A stretch of 64,000 nt of DNA. It comes from Saprospiraceae bacterium (GTDB taxonomy: Bacteria > Bacteroidota > Bacteroidia > Chitinophagales > Saprospiraceae). Location: assembly GCA_016715465.1 (NCBI GenBank), contig JADKAA010000024.1, positions 124,001 to 188,000 on the forward strand, read 5' to 3'. Under the pieces are notes generated by a model. It did not search any database. It saw only the letters and a list, made by a program, of their open reading frames with translations, and had not been told where the DNA came from. Positions 7,870 through 20,200 of the stretch are shown here, one piece after another; positions within the stretch are counted from its first letter, which is position 1, and each line of letters begins with the position of its first letter. A program made the translations under genes and the position numbers.

Positions 7870-10800
7870 ATGCTTGATAAAATCATACATTTCAGCATAA
7901 AGAATAAGTTCGTCGTGGGCTTATTTACATTGGCTTTGGTCCTTTGGGGTATCTGGGCGCTGTCCCGATTGCCCATTGATGCACTGCCCGACATCACCAA
8001 CAATCAGGTGCAGGTCATCACCTCCTCGCCCACACTTGCGGCGCAGGAGGTCGAAAAATTTATCACATACCCCATCGAACAGGCGGTAAAACCCATCCCG
8101 AAAACTGTCGAACTCCGCTCCATCAGCCGTTTTGGTTTGAGCGTAGTGACCGTAGTTTTTGAGGAGGACGTGGACATTTATTGGGCGAGAACGCAGATTT
8201 CCGAGCGCCTAAAAGAAGCCGAAGACAACATCCCGCTCGGCTTCGGAACCCCCGAAATGGCACCTATTTCAACAGGTTTGGGTGAGATTTACCAATATGT
8301 CGTCTTTCCGAAACCCGGATTTGAGGACAAGTACAACGCCATGAACTTGCGCACCATACAGGACTGGATTATCAAACCACAGCTCATCGGTATAAAAGGC
8401 GTGGCGGAGGTCAACACCCTCGGTGGGTTGCTCAAACAGTACGAAATCGCCGTGCAACCCGACAAATTGCGGAGTATGAACACCACCATGCCCGAAATCC
8501 TCGAAGCCCTCGAAAACAACAACGAAAACACGGGCGGGGCTTACATTGACAAAAAGCCAAACGCCTACTTCATCCGGGGCATCGGCATGGTCAACAGCAT
8601 TGAGGATGTTCAAAAAATCGTCGTCAAAAACCAGAGCGGCATCCCCATTTTGGTCAGAGACGTGGCGACTGTACAGTTCGGAAGTTCCATCCGCTACGGC
8701 GCGACAACTAAAGACGGCAAAGGCGAAGCCGTCAGCGGCATGGTTATGATGCTCAAAGGCGCAAACAGTGCAGAAGTCGTCGGTTTGGTCAAGGAAAAAA
8801 TGGAACAAATTCGAAAATCCCTGCCCGAAGGCGTGGATGTAGAGCCGTTCCTCGACCGCACCAAATTGGTCAACAACGCCATCAGCACCGTACAGACCAA
8901 TCTTTTGGAAGGTGCGCTTATGGTAATTTTCATCCTCATTTTGTTGCTCGGAAACCTGCGGGCAGGCTTGGTCGTGGCCTCAGTCATTCCGCTTTCTTTG
9001 CTTTTTGCTGTCAGTTTGATGCAGTTTTTTGAGGTGAGCGGCAATTTGATGAGCCTTGGGGCAATTGACTTTGGTTTGATTGTGGACGGGGCCGTCATCA
9101 TCGTTGAAGCCATCGTCCACCGATTGCAGGTCGGCGAAAAAGGTAGGCTCACCGCAGCCCAAATGGACATTGAAGTTTATCAGGCATCTGCCAAAATCAG
9201 GGGTAGCGCCGCCTTTGGCGAAATTATCATTTTGATAGTTTATCTACCAATTTTGGCGCTGGTCGGCATAGAGGGCAAAATGTTCAAGCCCATGGCGCAG
9301 ACCGTTTCGTTCGCCATTTTGGGGGCGTTTATCCTTTCATTGACCTATATCCCGATGATGTCCGCTTTGTTTTTAAGTAAAAAAACGGGGCATGAACCGA
9401 ATATCTCCGACCGCATCATCGCCTTTTGTTACCGCATTTACCACCCAATTTTGGAAGGCGCATTTCAGATGAAAGGCTTGGTCGTCAGCATCGCCATTGC
9501 CTTTTTTGCGGTCTCGCTGTTGGTTTTTGCAAAATTGGGCGGCGAGTTCATCCCGACTTTAGAGGAGGGGGACATTGCCACGCACATCATCATCCCGCCA
9601 GGCAGTTCGCTGGCACAGGAAATAGAGACGACGACCAAAGCCGAACAGATTTTAAAAGAAAAATTTCCCGAAGTTATTGAGGTGGTCTCCAAAATCGGGA
9701 GCGCAGAAGTCCCGACCGACCCCATGCCGATGGAAGTTGCCGATGCGATGGTGATTTTGAGAGACAAATCGGAGTGGAGTTAGGCAGAGACAAAAGAGGA
9801 ATTAATGAAAAAAATGGAGCGCGCCCTCGACGATATACCCGGTGTGACGACCGAGTTTACCCAGCCCATTCAGATGCGTTTCAACGAACTGATGACAGGC
9901 GTTCGCAGCGATGTGGCAGTTAAAATTTTCGGCGAGGACATTGACCTGTTGGCAAGCCTTGCCGAGCAATCTATGCCGATGATTCAAAGCGTGGAAGGCG
10001 TGGAAGATGCCCGCCCCGAAGCCGTTTCGGGCTTACCACAAATCACCGTCAAATACAACAAGGACAAACTGGCTTTGTACGGTTTGAACGTTGGCGACCT
10101 CAACCAAGTCGTCCGAACGGGTTTTGCGGGCGAAAAAGCAGGCGTTGTATATGAAGGTGAAAAGCGTTTCGATCTCGTAGTGCGCCTCCAAAGAGACAGT
10201 CGGCAGGACATATCCAACCTCAAAAACCTTTTCGTTTCACTCCCGTCGGGCAGTCAAATCCCGCTCGAACAAGTAGCGGACATTAACCTCGAACCAGGCT
10301 TTTCGCAAATCAGTAGGGAGGACGGCAAGCGTCGCATCGTCATCGGTTTCAACGTCCGGGGGCGGGACGTTAAAAGCGTGGTGAACGAAATTCAGGTGAA
10401 TTTGGACAAAAAACTCAAATTGCCTCCCGGTTATTATATTACTTACGGCGGTCAGTTCCAAAACCTCGTTGAGGCGAACAAACGGCTTTCAATTGCTGTC
10501 CCCGTTGCCCTTGCTCTGATTCTCGTGCTGTTGTTTTTCACCTTCGGCAGTATCAAGCAATCGCTCCTGATTTTCACTGCCATCCCGTTGTCGGCAATCG
10601 GTGGCGTGTTCGCTTTGTGGTTGCGGGGGATGCCTTTTTCGATTTCGGCAGGTGTTGGTTTCATCGCACTTTTTGGCGTGGCGGTTTTGAATGGCATCGT
10701 GCTGATTGGATATTTCAACCAACTCAAAAGCGAGGGCATGGCCGACGTTTTGGAGCGCATCCGGGAAGGTACAAAAGTCCGTTTGCGCCCCGTCATCATG

Positions 10801-12225
10801 ACTGCTTCGGTGGCTTCGCTCGGCTTTTTGCCCATGGCAATCAGCACCGGGGCGGGCGCAGAAGTTCAAAAACCGCTGGCAACCGTCGTCATTGGTGGCT
10901 TGATTACGGCGACACTTTTGACGCTCATCGTGTTGCCGATTTTGTATTATTTTTTTGAAGAAAAATTAAAAGGAAGGCGTAAAAAAGTCCTGTCCGCTTC
11001 GGTTTTGCAGGTATTGCTTTTTTGTTTTTCCATAAAAACAACTGCCCAAACCCCACCCCTTACCCTACCAGAAGCCCTCGAAATGGCAAGCAAAAACAAC
11101 CAACTTTTGCAGGCAAACGCTTTTGAAATACAGTCGGCGAAAGCCATGCAACGGGCGGCGGGCATTTTTCCAAAAACTGATTTCAACGCACAGTTGGGGC
11201 AATTCAACAGCCGCCATTTTGATGAAAACTTTTCTGTTTCACAGGACATACCGAACCCCGCTTTGTTGAAAGCTAGGCGAATGCTAGCTGACCAAAAGAC
11301 GGGAATTGCACAATCTCAAATGGCAATTTCCAAAAATGAACTGGTTTTCAATGTCCGTCAAACCTGGTTTCAAGCCCAATATTTAATGGCGTTGGAATCG
11401 GTTTTGATGCAGGAAGACAGTTTGCTCGGACAATTCGTGCGGGCGGCTTCGCTGAAGTTTAAAACGGGCGAAAGCAACCTTTTGGAAAAAACGACCGCAG
11501 ATACCCGCCAGCAACAATTGCAGCAAAGCATTTTTCAGGTCAGGAGTTTGATTGATCTCGAAAAAATGAAATTGCAGCAATGGCTGAAAACCCTGGGAGA
11601 TTTTTCAATCCAAAAATCCCCATTTTCTCCGCTCGTTTTGGCCGAAATATTGGACTCGACCTTGCTGAAAAACAACCCGATGTTGCTTTTTGCCCAACAG
11701 CAAATCGCCATTTCGGAAGCCGAAAAACTGATTACAAAAGCGGAGAAACTGCCAGATTTCAGGGCAGGTTATTTTGTCCAAAGCATCGCCGGGCCGCAGG
11801 AAGTAGACGGGCAAACGGTTAATTACAACGCTGTTCCCCGTTTTCAGGGCGTTCAGTTGGGTATAAGCATTCCGCTTTTTGGGACAAAAGGCTACCGGGC
11901 AAAAAACCAAGCCGCCGACCTGCAAATCATGGCGCAGCAAAGGCACAGCGAGTACTTGCATTCGCAGTTGCTTAGCCAGTTGCGACAATACAGCGCACAG
12001 CTTGTTTTTTGGAAAAACAACGTGGCGTACTTTGAAAAAACAGCCTTGCCAAATGCAAAATCAATTGTCGAAAACGCTTCGAAATCCTATTTCGGCGGCG
12101 ACATTGGGTATGTCGAATATGCGCAGGCTTTGCAGACCAATCTTGAAATTCAGCGGGCTTATTTGGAGGCAATCAATAACCTCAATCAAGCCGTGATTTC
12201 CATTCAATTTTTCATTAATCAATAG
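7870..12225 (+). pseudogene. CusA/CzcA-type heavy-metal RND efflux pump fused to TolC-like protein, interrupted by an in-frame TAG
   Basis: One continuous reading frame of 1451 codons interrupted only by TAG at 9781-9783. The first 637 codons are the N-terminal RND half with the TM4 proton-relay signature DFGLIVDGAVIIVE (D400, D406, E413). After the stop the same frame continues with AETKEELMKKMERALDDIP and the rest of the pump (to about codon 1035), then a linker with a second signal-like stretch and a TolC/CusC-type outer-membrane-factor domain to the end. CusA-TolC fusions of about 1450 aa are a known Bacteroidota arrangement. The pump would export mono- or divalent heavy metal ions across both membranes. 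The codon expected at the stop could be CAG, AAG or TCG, so one substitution explains it. A shorter restart at ATG 9805 could not give a working pump. Inactive, readthrough, or sequencing error. Confidence 0.9.
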
Positions 12226-12267
12226 TCGAACGTCGTCGACGCTTTGACACCAAACTTTTCAATAAAA

Positions 12268-13541
12268 ATGAACAAGAAACTTAAAATTTACATTGGCATC
12301 GCTGCCGTCGCAATCATCGGCACAATCCTCTATTTCGCCCTCCGAACACCGCATGTCCACAAAGAAGGAGAGGAACACGATCACGGCGACGGCGAAAAAC
12401 CGAAGCCAAACACGAGGAAAAAGAAGAAGGTGGCAACCCGATGGTGAAAGAAGTCCACCTCAACGAGGCACAGTACGAGGCGACGGGGTTGGTTTTGGGC
12501 GGTTTTGAAAAGAAAAACCTCTCCGAAGTCATCAACGCCAACGGCTATACCAAACTGCCGCCGCAAAATCAGGCGAAGGTCAGTGTCCAAATTCCCGGGA
12601 TGATTTTGACAATAAAAGTCATCGAAGGGCAAGCCGTGAAAGTGGGGCAAGTACTGGCTACCATGCAAAGCATGGCGTACAACAACCTGCGCCTTGAACG
12701 GGAAAAACTCGCTGAACAATTGCAGCATTCGGAGGTGAACGTCAAGTTTTTGCAACTCGAATTTGAGCGGCAAAAAACTCTTTCCGAGGAGAATGTGAAC
12801 GCCAAAAAAGTCTTCCAAAAGGTCAGTTCCGACCTCGAAATGGAGCAAGCGAAAACCAAGGCTTTGCAAAACCAAATCGCCATTTTGAGCCAGAACATTG
12901 AAATTGGGGGTAATTCTTCGTCACCAGTGATCAACATTGTCGCCCCCATTGGCGGCCACGTCGGCGAAATTTATGTGACCATCGGGGCATCGGCAGAGCC
13001 GGGTATGACGCTGTTTGACATCGTGGATAACTCCAAAATGCACGTTGATTTATTGGTCTATGAAAAGGACTTGTTCAAGGTGAAGGAAGGTCAAAACGTG
13101 CGGTTCATCCTGACCAATCAGGGCAACCAGGAGACACGGGGCAAGATTTTCAGCATCGGCAAATCGTTCGAGAACGAGACAAAGTCCGTCGCCGTCCACG
13201 CGGATATTTTGAACGAAAAACACCGGCTCATCCCCGGCATGTACGTCAATGCGCTGATTGACGTGGGCAACAATTTGGTGGATGCGCTGGCGGTCGAGGC
13301 GATTATAAAAGCCGAGGGCCGGGAGTTTGTTTTCGTTTTGGAAGAAGGAGGAAAAACCGACGATGGGACGGAATATCATTTCCAACGGATAGAAGTAAAA
13401 ACGGGCACTTCGCAGCTTGGCTTTGTGCAGACGACATTTTTGCAACCCATTGAAACGACGAAAAAAATCGTAGTCAAAGGAGCTTATTACCTGCAATCGC
13501 ACCTGACGAAATCGGAAGGCGGAGGGGGACATGAGCATTGA
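12268..13541 (+). pseudogene. CusB-like periplasmic adaptor of metal RND pump, 1-nt frameshift near N-terminus
   Basis: Membrane-fusion subunit that links the RND pump to the outer-membrane channel. The ATG at 12268 opens an N-terminal anchor (MNKKLKIYIGIAAVAIIG) and a His-rich metal-binding-like linker (HVHKEGEEHDHGDGEK). Just after it, at the A5 run near 12397-12401, the frame must shift: one extra A would join it to EAKHEEKEEGGNP and then the long frame containing MVKEVHLNEAQYEATG. The body has a lipoyl/barrel-sandwich half (VSVQIPGMILTIKVIEGQAV), a coiled-coil hairpin (about residues 120-185), a beta-barrel, and a His-rich C-terminus (GGGGHEH). It lies 42 bp after the pump gene, clearly co-transcribed. 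The lesion could be an assembly error. Confidence 0.88.
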
Positions 13542-13611
13542 TTTTAACCAAATTTAATTAACTCGGATTAGTCGTTTATTTCAAAACGGCTTATTCTTTT
13601 TATTTTTAAAA

Positions 13612-15613
13612 ATGCAACATCAACACATATACGATAAAGAAGGCAAACAACTTTGCTGTACCCTCGAAGAAAAAATCTACACCAACGCCCAAAAATTGCT
13701 CGAAGAACAACATAGCGGGGACGACGATCACGACCACTCGCAACGCGACTTCGGGGCATGGCGGCAATATCTGCCCGCAATCATCAGTTTGGTCATACTT
13801 TTAGTCGGCATTGCGCTCGATAATTACGTCAAACAGGGTTTTTTCAAAGGCAATTTAAAAATTGGCTGGTATGTTTTGGCTTATTTGCCAGTCGGGGTTC
13901 CTGTGATGAAAGAAGCGTTTGAGGCCATCAAAAAGGTATTTTTTTACTGAATTTACCTTGATGACCGTTGCAACGCTCGGCGCATTTGCTATCGGTGAAT
14001 ACCCGGAAGGCGTGGCGGTTATGCTTTTTTACGCCATCGGCGAATTGTTCCAATCGGCGGCGGTCAATAGGGCGACAAGCAACATAAAGACACTTTTGGA
14101 CGTTCGCCCCGCCTTTGCCAATCTGTTGAAAAACGGCAATTTTCAATCTGTAAATCCTGAAACGGTTGAAATTGGCGATATTATCCAGGTCCGCTCGGGC
14201 GAAAAAGTGCCGCTTGACTGCGAGATGCTTTCAGAAAAAACTAGTTTCAATACGGTAGCCCTGACGGGAGAAAGCAAACCAAAAACCATTGAAAAAGGCG
14301 AAACCGTACTTGCCGGAATGCTCAATTTGGACAAAGTGATTGAACTTCGGGTGACGAAAAAATTTGCCGACAGTTCGCTCGCCCGAATCCTCGAAATGGT
14401 TCAAAACGCAAGCGCCCACAAGGCGCAGACCGAACTTTTGATTCGGCGTTTTGCCAAAATCTATACGCCAATTGTGTTCTTTTTGGCGGTTGCGCTGGTC
14501 GTGGTTCCTTATTTTGGGGTGGGTAATTATGTTTTCAAAGATTGGCTTTATAGGGCATTGGTTTTTCTGGTGATTTCTTGTCCGTGCGCTTTGGTGATTT
14601 CTATTCCGTTGGGCTATTTCGGCGGCATCGGAGCGGCTTCCCGGCACGGTATTTTGTTCAAAGGCTCCAATTACCTGGACTTGATGACGAAGGTAAATAC
14701 CGTAGTCATGGACAAAACGGGGACGATGACGGAAGGCGTTTTTACGGTTCAGGAAATCATGAGCGGACAAATGGACAAAGCCGAAATGGTCAAATTATTG
14801 GCGGCTTTAGAGCGGCAATCCACCCACCCGATTGCCAAGGCGATTGCCGAATTTACTAAAAACGATGTGTTAAAATATCAGGCTACGGAAGTGGAGGAAA
14901 TATCAGGGCATGGTCTGAAAGGCATGGTCAATGGCAAAATGGTTTTGGCTGGAAACACCAAATTGCTAAAAAAATTTGGGATCGGTTTTGATGAAAAATT
15001 GAATGGCATAGTTGAGACTGTCGTCGCCGTAGCCATTGACAATCAAAGCATCGGCTACTTATTAATTGGCGACAAAATCAAGGAAGATGCTACCGAAGCC
15101 ATCCGGCAAATGCACGAAGAAGGCGTGACACAGACCGTCATGTTGAGCGGCGACAAAAACGCAATCACCCAAAAAGTGGCGCAAGCGGTTGGGATTGATA
15201 AGGCTTTTGGCGACCTTCTTCCCGAAGGCAAAGTCCAAAAAGTAAAAGAACTGAAACAAGACAAAACAAGGATCTTGGCTTTTGTCGGCGACGGCATCAA
15301 CGATGCGCCAGTTTTGGCTTTGAGCGATGTCGGTATCGCTATGGGCGCCATGGGCAGCGATGCGGCAATTGAAACCGCCAATGTGGTCATTCAGACCGAC
15401 CAGCCTTCCAAAATTGCAACTGCGATCAAAATCGGGAAAGCCACCCGGAGCATAGTTTTTCAAAATATTGCCCTTGCTTTTGGGGTAAAAGTGGTTGTTT
15501 TGCTGTTGGGTGCAGGCGGCTTGGCGACGATGTGGGAGGCCGTCTTTGCGGATGTTGGCGTGGCACTTTTGGCGATTGTGAATGCGATTCGGGTACAGAA
15601 AATGGCGTTTTGA
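13612..15613 (+). pseudogene. Heavy-metal P-type ATPase (P1B-2, Zn/Cd/Pb type), 1-nt frameshift at a T7 run
   Basis: Metal-exporting ATPase of about 665 aa once the frames are joined. There is no HMA domain; instead the N-terminus has a Cys-Cys pair (KQLCCTLEE) and a His-rich loop (DDDHDHSQRD). The first frame ends at 13950 just after EAIKKVFF; removing one T from the run at 13939-13945 joins it to TEFTLMTVATLGAFAIGEYP in the second frame. Then come TGES, the membrane CPC (SCPCALVIS), the phosphorylation site DKTGT, STHPIA of the nucleotide domain and GDGINDAPV. The C-terminal membrane part contains the Lys (FGVKVVV) and Asp (FADVGVA) typical of zinc/cadmium/lead exporters. It ends the metal operon. 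Confidence 0.9.
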
Positions 15614-15672
15614 AATAAATTTGACCCCTAAAATTGAATAAATGAAATGCGGATATCAACCAACTCCATACC

Positions 15673-15894
15673 ATGGTGACCAAAGCCAACCCGCAAAGCC
15701 GAAGCAGGGCAGCTCGGGCGGGAGAGCAACCGATACCCGCAGCAGGAGGAAATGTATGGTGGATAGAGATGGTGCCAGGCAGCCATTTCACATACAACCT
15801 TCGCCGTTTGGGTACAGACAGGTTTTTTAATGTGCGGTTTGATCTCACCCGCACGGTAATTGATTCGGAGGCGCCGTGGGCTTGGAAGTACTAA
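15673..15894 (+). CDS. Short unrecognised ORF, possibly a 5'-truncated gene
   Basis: 73-aa frame whose C-terminal half (NVWWIEMVPGSHFTYNLRR, then GTDRFFNVRFDL) reads like conserved protein, while the start is unconvincing: the frame stays open for nine codons before the ATG and then hits a stop. Base composition matches the metal block rather than the following genes. I do not recognise the family. It may be the tail of a larger gene lost at the right edge of the acquired metal block. An overlapping frame at 15642-15830 looks less protein-like. Confidence 0.35.
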   Translation: MVTKANPQSRSRAARAGEQPIPAAGGNVWWIEMVPGSHFTYNLRRLGTDRFFNVRFDLTRTVIDSEAPWAWKY

Positions 15895-15960
15895 CCGCCC
15901 TTTATTGACATTTTCTGGTTTATACAGGGAATTGCGTTAACAAATGACTAAATCAATAGG

Positions 15961-16380
15961 ATGATAAATCAATTTAAATTTTTTTGGTTAGCTATGCTGG
16001 CCTTGTCTTTAATCCTCATTACCGGATGTTCAACTTCCAAAAACCGCGGCAAGACCAAAGATGGGGTAGAAGACTTTGATGCCTTTTATCAAAAATTTCA
16101 TACCGACCGCGATTTTCAGTTTTCCCGGTTAAAGTTTCCCATGGGTGGGTCTTCCATCGATGATAATGGTGAAAAGAAATGGACAAAAAAGAATTGGCAG
16201 CCCCTCAAAGTAAAGGTGTTTGATGTGGACAAATCCAAATATAAGGTCACATTTAAAAAGACCGACAAAACTTTTGTGCAAAAGGTGTGGATCGAAGGTT
16301 CAGGATTCAGCTCGGAATGTCGGTTTGAGCTGATCAACGGGAAATGGATGTTGGTGTATTCGCTTGAAGAGAATTTATAA
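15961..16380 (+). CDS. DUF4348-like lipoprotein
   Basis: 139-aa predicted lipoprotein: hydrophobic N-terminus ending in the lipobox ITGC at about residue 23. The mature part carries a motif (FDAFYQKFHTDRDFQFSRLK, then FP) resembling the start of DUF4348 domains, small proteins of Bacteroidota of unknown function. The rest alternates short beta strands and charged turns and ends ELINGKWMLVYSLEENL. It probably sits in the periplasm on a membrane. It is transcribed alone, downstream of the metal block. Confidence 0.65.
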   Translation: MINQFKFFWLAMLALSLILITGCSTSKNRGKTKDGVEDFDAFYQKFHTDRDFQFSRLKFPMGGSSIDDNGEKKWTKKNWQPLKVKVFDVDKSKYKVTFKKTDKTFVQKVWIEGSGFSSECRFELINGKWMLVYSLEENL

Positions 16381-16488
16381 AAAGTTTCAGACAATGGTGT
16401 CGGTTCAGGCAGCTCCACTTGAAAGGTGGATGGTAGCCGCGGATCTTTTTGAGTTTTATGATTAAAAAAATGTTAAATCAGTTTAATA

Positions 16489-16506
16489 AAGGACAAAACT
16501 GTCCTT
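16489..16506. promoter_or_regulatory. Short perfect palindrome upstream of lipoprotein gene
   Basis: AAGGACA and TGTCCTT form a perfect 7-bp inverted repeat around a 4-nt AAAC spacer, 55 bp before the ATG at 16561. It has no T-tract, and two genes of the same direction flank it. It could be an operator or a weak terminator for the preceding gene; sequence alone cannot decide. Confidence 0.35.
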
Positions 16507-16560
16507 AAATGGTTTTATTTATACGTGAATAGATATGTTTCCTTACATAAAAAATAAATT

Positions 16561-16995
16561 ATGAATACAATTAAATTGTTTTTATTGGCAGTTGCACTTG
16601 GTGTCGCATTGCCCGCTTGTGTAAATTCTACCTCTGAAAGGCCAAAACATGAAGATGTGTCCAAATTGGCGATCACACTGGACAAAGGTGAAAAGTGGAA
16701 GGTAAACGAAGAAATGATGCCTTTTGTCCGGAATATAGAAAAGGATATAAATGATTTTCCCGGCACAGGGCAAAAGGATTATAAATCACTGGCCTCGTCC
16801 ATTCAAAAGAACATAGACCAACTGGTTTCCAGTTGCACCATGGAGGGAAAAGGACACGACGAATTACACAAATGGTTACTGCCATTTATAGATACCGTTA
16901 AGGCCCTATCCAAAGCGAATAATGATGTCGAAGCTGCCGCACAGTTTGAGAATGTCCGGGCTGCCATGGTTGTTTTCAACCAATACTTTGAGTAA
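16561..16995 (+). CDS. Hypothetical lipoprotein, helical
   Basis: 144-aa predicted lipoprotein: signal MNTIKLFLLAVALGVALPAC with lipobox LPAC. The mature part is almost entirely helical (DKGEKWKVNEEMMPFVRNIE, then helices around LASSIQKNIDQLVSSCTMEG and FENVRAAMVVFNQYFE), suggesting a small four-helix bundle. The pattern 'LDxGxKWKVNxEMxPFxxxxE' recurs in Bacteroidota small lipoproteins of unknown role. A conserved Cys and several His (SSCTMEGKGHDELHKW) could bind a ligand or metal, but this is speculation. Monocistronic by spacing. Confidence 0.65.
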   Translation: MNTIKLFLLAVALGVALPACVNSTSERPKHEDVSKLAITLDKGEKWKVNEEMMPFVRNIEKDINDFPGTGQKDYKSLASSIQKNIDQLVSSCTMEGKGHDELHKWLLPFIDTVKALSKANNDVEAAAQFENVRAAMVVFNQYFE

Positions 16996-17212
16996 ACAAA
17001 CCAGATCAGGTATTTCGGAATGTATGCAAAAATAGAATACATTTCAGGCTAATGGAAATGCACTATTTGATCATTTGTGGCTAAACACCGGTGGATTTCA
17101 CTACTTCTATTATTTTCTTAACTTTGGATTGTTAAACAACATTTGGCCGATAGTCATATTGCTGATTTGAGGCCTATGACCACCATTTATTCAATCGAAA
17201 CACCACAAACAC

Positions 17213-20200
17213 ATGCGTTTTACCCACCTCATGGTTCTCTTTTTGCTGACCATATGTAGCGGCCTCCTACAGGCACAGAAAAACAACAAAGCCGTCGATA
17301 CTCCGGTTAAAAAAGACTCTTTAAAAAATACAGATTTATCTGGCTTGCGCTTTCGTTCCATCGGACCGGCCATAACAGGGGGTAGAATTGTTGACCTGGC
17401 GGTAAATCCAAAAAACACCAGCGAATTTTATGTGGCATCCGGCCATGGCTCTTTGTGGAAAACTACAAATCACGGCACTACATTTTCGCCGGCCTTCGAA
17501 GGGCAGACTTCCTTTGCCATTGGGGCGGTGCGGCTAGACCCCAACAACCCCAATGTGGTCTGGGTGGGTACGGGTGAACACAACAGCCAGACCAACGTGA
17601 TCTATGGCGATGGCATTTACCGCAGCGAAGATGGTGGCGCCAGCTGGACCAATATGGGGTTAAAAAATTCGGAGCACATCGGGGGCATTGTCATTGATCC
17701 GGCAAATTCAAACATAGTCTATGTGGCCGCTTATGGTGCCCTGCGCAATGAAGGCGGGGATCGCGGCATTTTTAAAACCACCGACGGTGGTAAGACCTGG
17801 AAAAACACCTTAAACATCAGTAAATATACTGGCTGCTTTGAAGTACATATGGACCCGAGGTATTCCAACATCCTCTATGCCTCTGCACACCAGCGTATGG
17901 GTAAGGGCAATACCGTGGTTACCGGAGGCAATGAAAGTGCCGTTTACCGTAGTACAGACAGTGGTGAGACCTGGCAAAGAATGATGAAGGGTATGCCTTC
18001 CGAAAGCATCGGCAGGATCGGCCTGGCCATTTCACCGGCTAATGCAGATATCGTATATGCTCTGGTGCAAGCCAAAGAGGGCAGTGGTTTATTCAAGAGT
18101 GTCAACAGAGGCGTCAGTTGGTCCAAACAAGGGCCATATAATTCTGCTTATCCCTTTTATATGCAAAAACTGGTCGCCGACCCCAAAGATGAAAATAAAA
18201 TTTATTCCATGGACCTGTTGAATCAGGTGAGTTATGACGGAGGAAAAACTTTCAAGCCGCTGGGTGAAAAATACAAACACGTGGACAACCACGCCATGTG
18301 GATTGACCCCAATGACACCCGGCACATGCTTTCCGGCAACGACGGTGGATTGTATGAAACCTGGGATATGGGTCAGAACTGGGATTTTAAAGGCAACATA
18401 CCCATTGCCGAAATTTATAAGGTGAGCACCGACAATGCCACACCCTTTTATAACGTGTACATCGGCACCCAGGACAACAACAGCCTGATGGGTCCATCCC
18501 GCACGCTCAGTTCATATGGAATATCAAACCGGGAGTGGACCTTTACCCTGGGAGGCGATGGTTTTGAAACCCAGGCCGACTGGAAAGATTCCGATATCCT
18601 GTATGCTCAATCTCAAAACGGAGGCCTTGTGCGTTATGATAAAAAAACAGGAGAGCAGCTGTTTATCCAACCGGTAAGTCCTGTCGATACCGGCTACCGC
18701 TTTGATTGGGATTCTCCTTTGCTGATCAGCAATCACGACAACAGTCGATTGTATTTTGCAGCCAATAAATTGTTCCGCACCAATGACAAAGGCAATTCAT
18801 GGGAAGTCATCAGTCCGGACCTCACCCGCGGTGTTCCTCAGAAAATGCAACGATTGATGGATCGCAGTTGGTCCATCGATGAAATGGCTGCTAAACGCTC
18901 TTTTGCCAACATCACTACCATTGCCGAATCACCTCTGGATCCCAACATGATTTATGTGGGTACCGGAGACGGCTTGATCCAGGTGACTAACGACGGAGGT
19001 AAGACCTGGAAAAAAGCCACATCCATACCGGGCATCAATGATTGGACCCGCATCCACCACCTGGTCGCTTCACGTCACGATAAAATGGTAGCCTACGCAG
19101 CCTGTCATGCCTTGACTTCAGGAGATTACCGCCCGTTTTTATTCAAAACCACAGACGGTGGAAAAACGTGGACTTCCATCTCGGCCAACCTTCCCGAGCG
19201 CGGAAATACTTTTTGTCTGGCGGAAGATCATGTGAAAGCCGGACTGCTTTTTGCGGGTACCCAATTCGGGCTCTATGTTTCTGTGGATGGTGGCAAAGAA
19301 TGGATCAAGTTTATGAATGGTCTGCCTACATCCACATATATGGATATAGATATTCAGCGCGGAGAAAGCGACCTTGTAGTGTCAACCTTTGGACGCGGGG
19401 TATACATCCTCGATGACTACAGCCCGCTTCGTTCCCTCACCAATGAAACCATTCCACAAAAGGCTACGCTGTTTCCCATAAAAGATGCCTTAATGTATGT
19501 AGAATCAAGTCCATTTGGTTTTGCGGGCAAAGGTTTTCAGGGGGCCAATTTTTATGCTGCTTCCAATCCTCCGGTAGGAGTCACCTTCACCTACTTTGTC
19601 AAGGAAGAATTGAAATCCCTGAAGCAAAAAAGAAGGGACGAGGAAAAGGCAAAACAGGAAAAGGGAGAAGACATTGAGTATCCCAAATACGACGTGCTCG
19701 CCAAAGAAGCCGAGCAACAGGATGCATACCTGTTGTTTGTCATTTCTGATAAGCAGGGCAACATCATTCGCAAACTCAAAACGGGCATAAGCAAAGGGTT
19801 GAACAGGCTTACCTGGGATTTCAGATATCAACCCTTTAAACCGGTAAATTTTGAAGCTTTTGACGACACCTATGCCTGGAATTCTCCGGATATAGGTTTT
19901 ATGATAGTACCCGGTACCTATGAAGTGACCGTTCAGCAATTTGATGGCGAACAATTTACAGAGTTGATTCCCGCTACATCATTTGAGTGTCTTCCTTTAA
20001 ACCATGCCACGATTCCGGTGGTCGACCAAAGAAGCCTGGATGGTTTTAATCGCAAGGTAGCAGAATTGTCACGGGTACTGAATGGCGCCGATGCCTATCG
20101 CAGTGAATTGGCAGATAAAGTCAAACATTACAGGAAGGCGGTCCTTGACGCAGCCGATGTGGCTCCTGAAATTGCACTGGAAATCAATGCCATCCATAAA

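Noticed and set aside
8269..8808. 179-aa minus-strand ORF inside the CusA gene
   Set aside because: Antisense shadow of a conserved coding region; sequence is low-complexity Phe/Val/Asp-rich.
9805..12225. Separate gene starting at ATG 9805
   Set aside because: It is the direct in-frame continuation of the CusA frame after a single TAG and begins mid-domain, so it is the second part of one gene.
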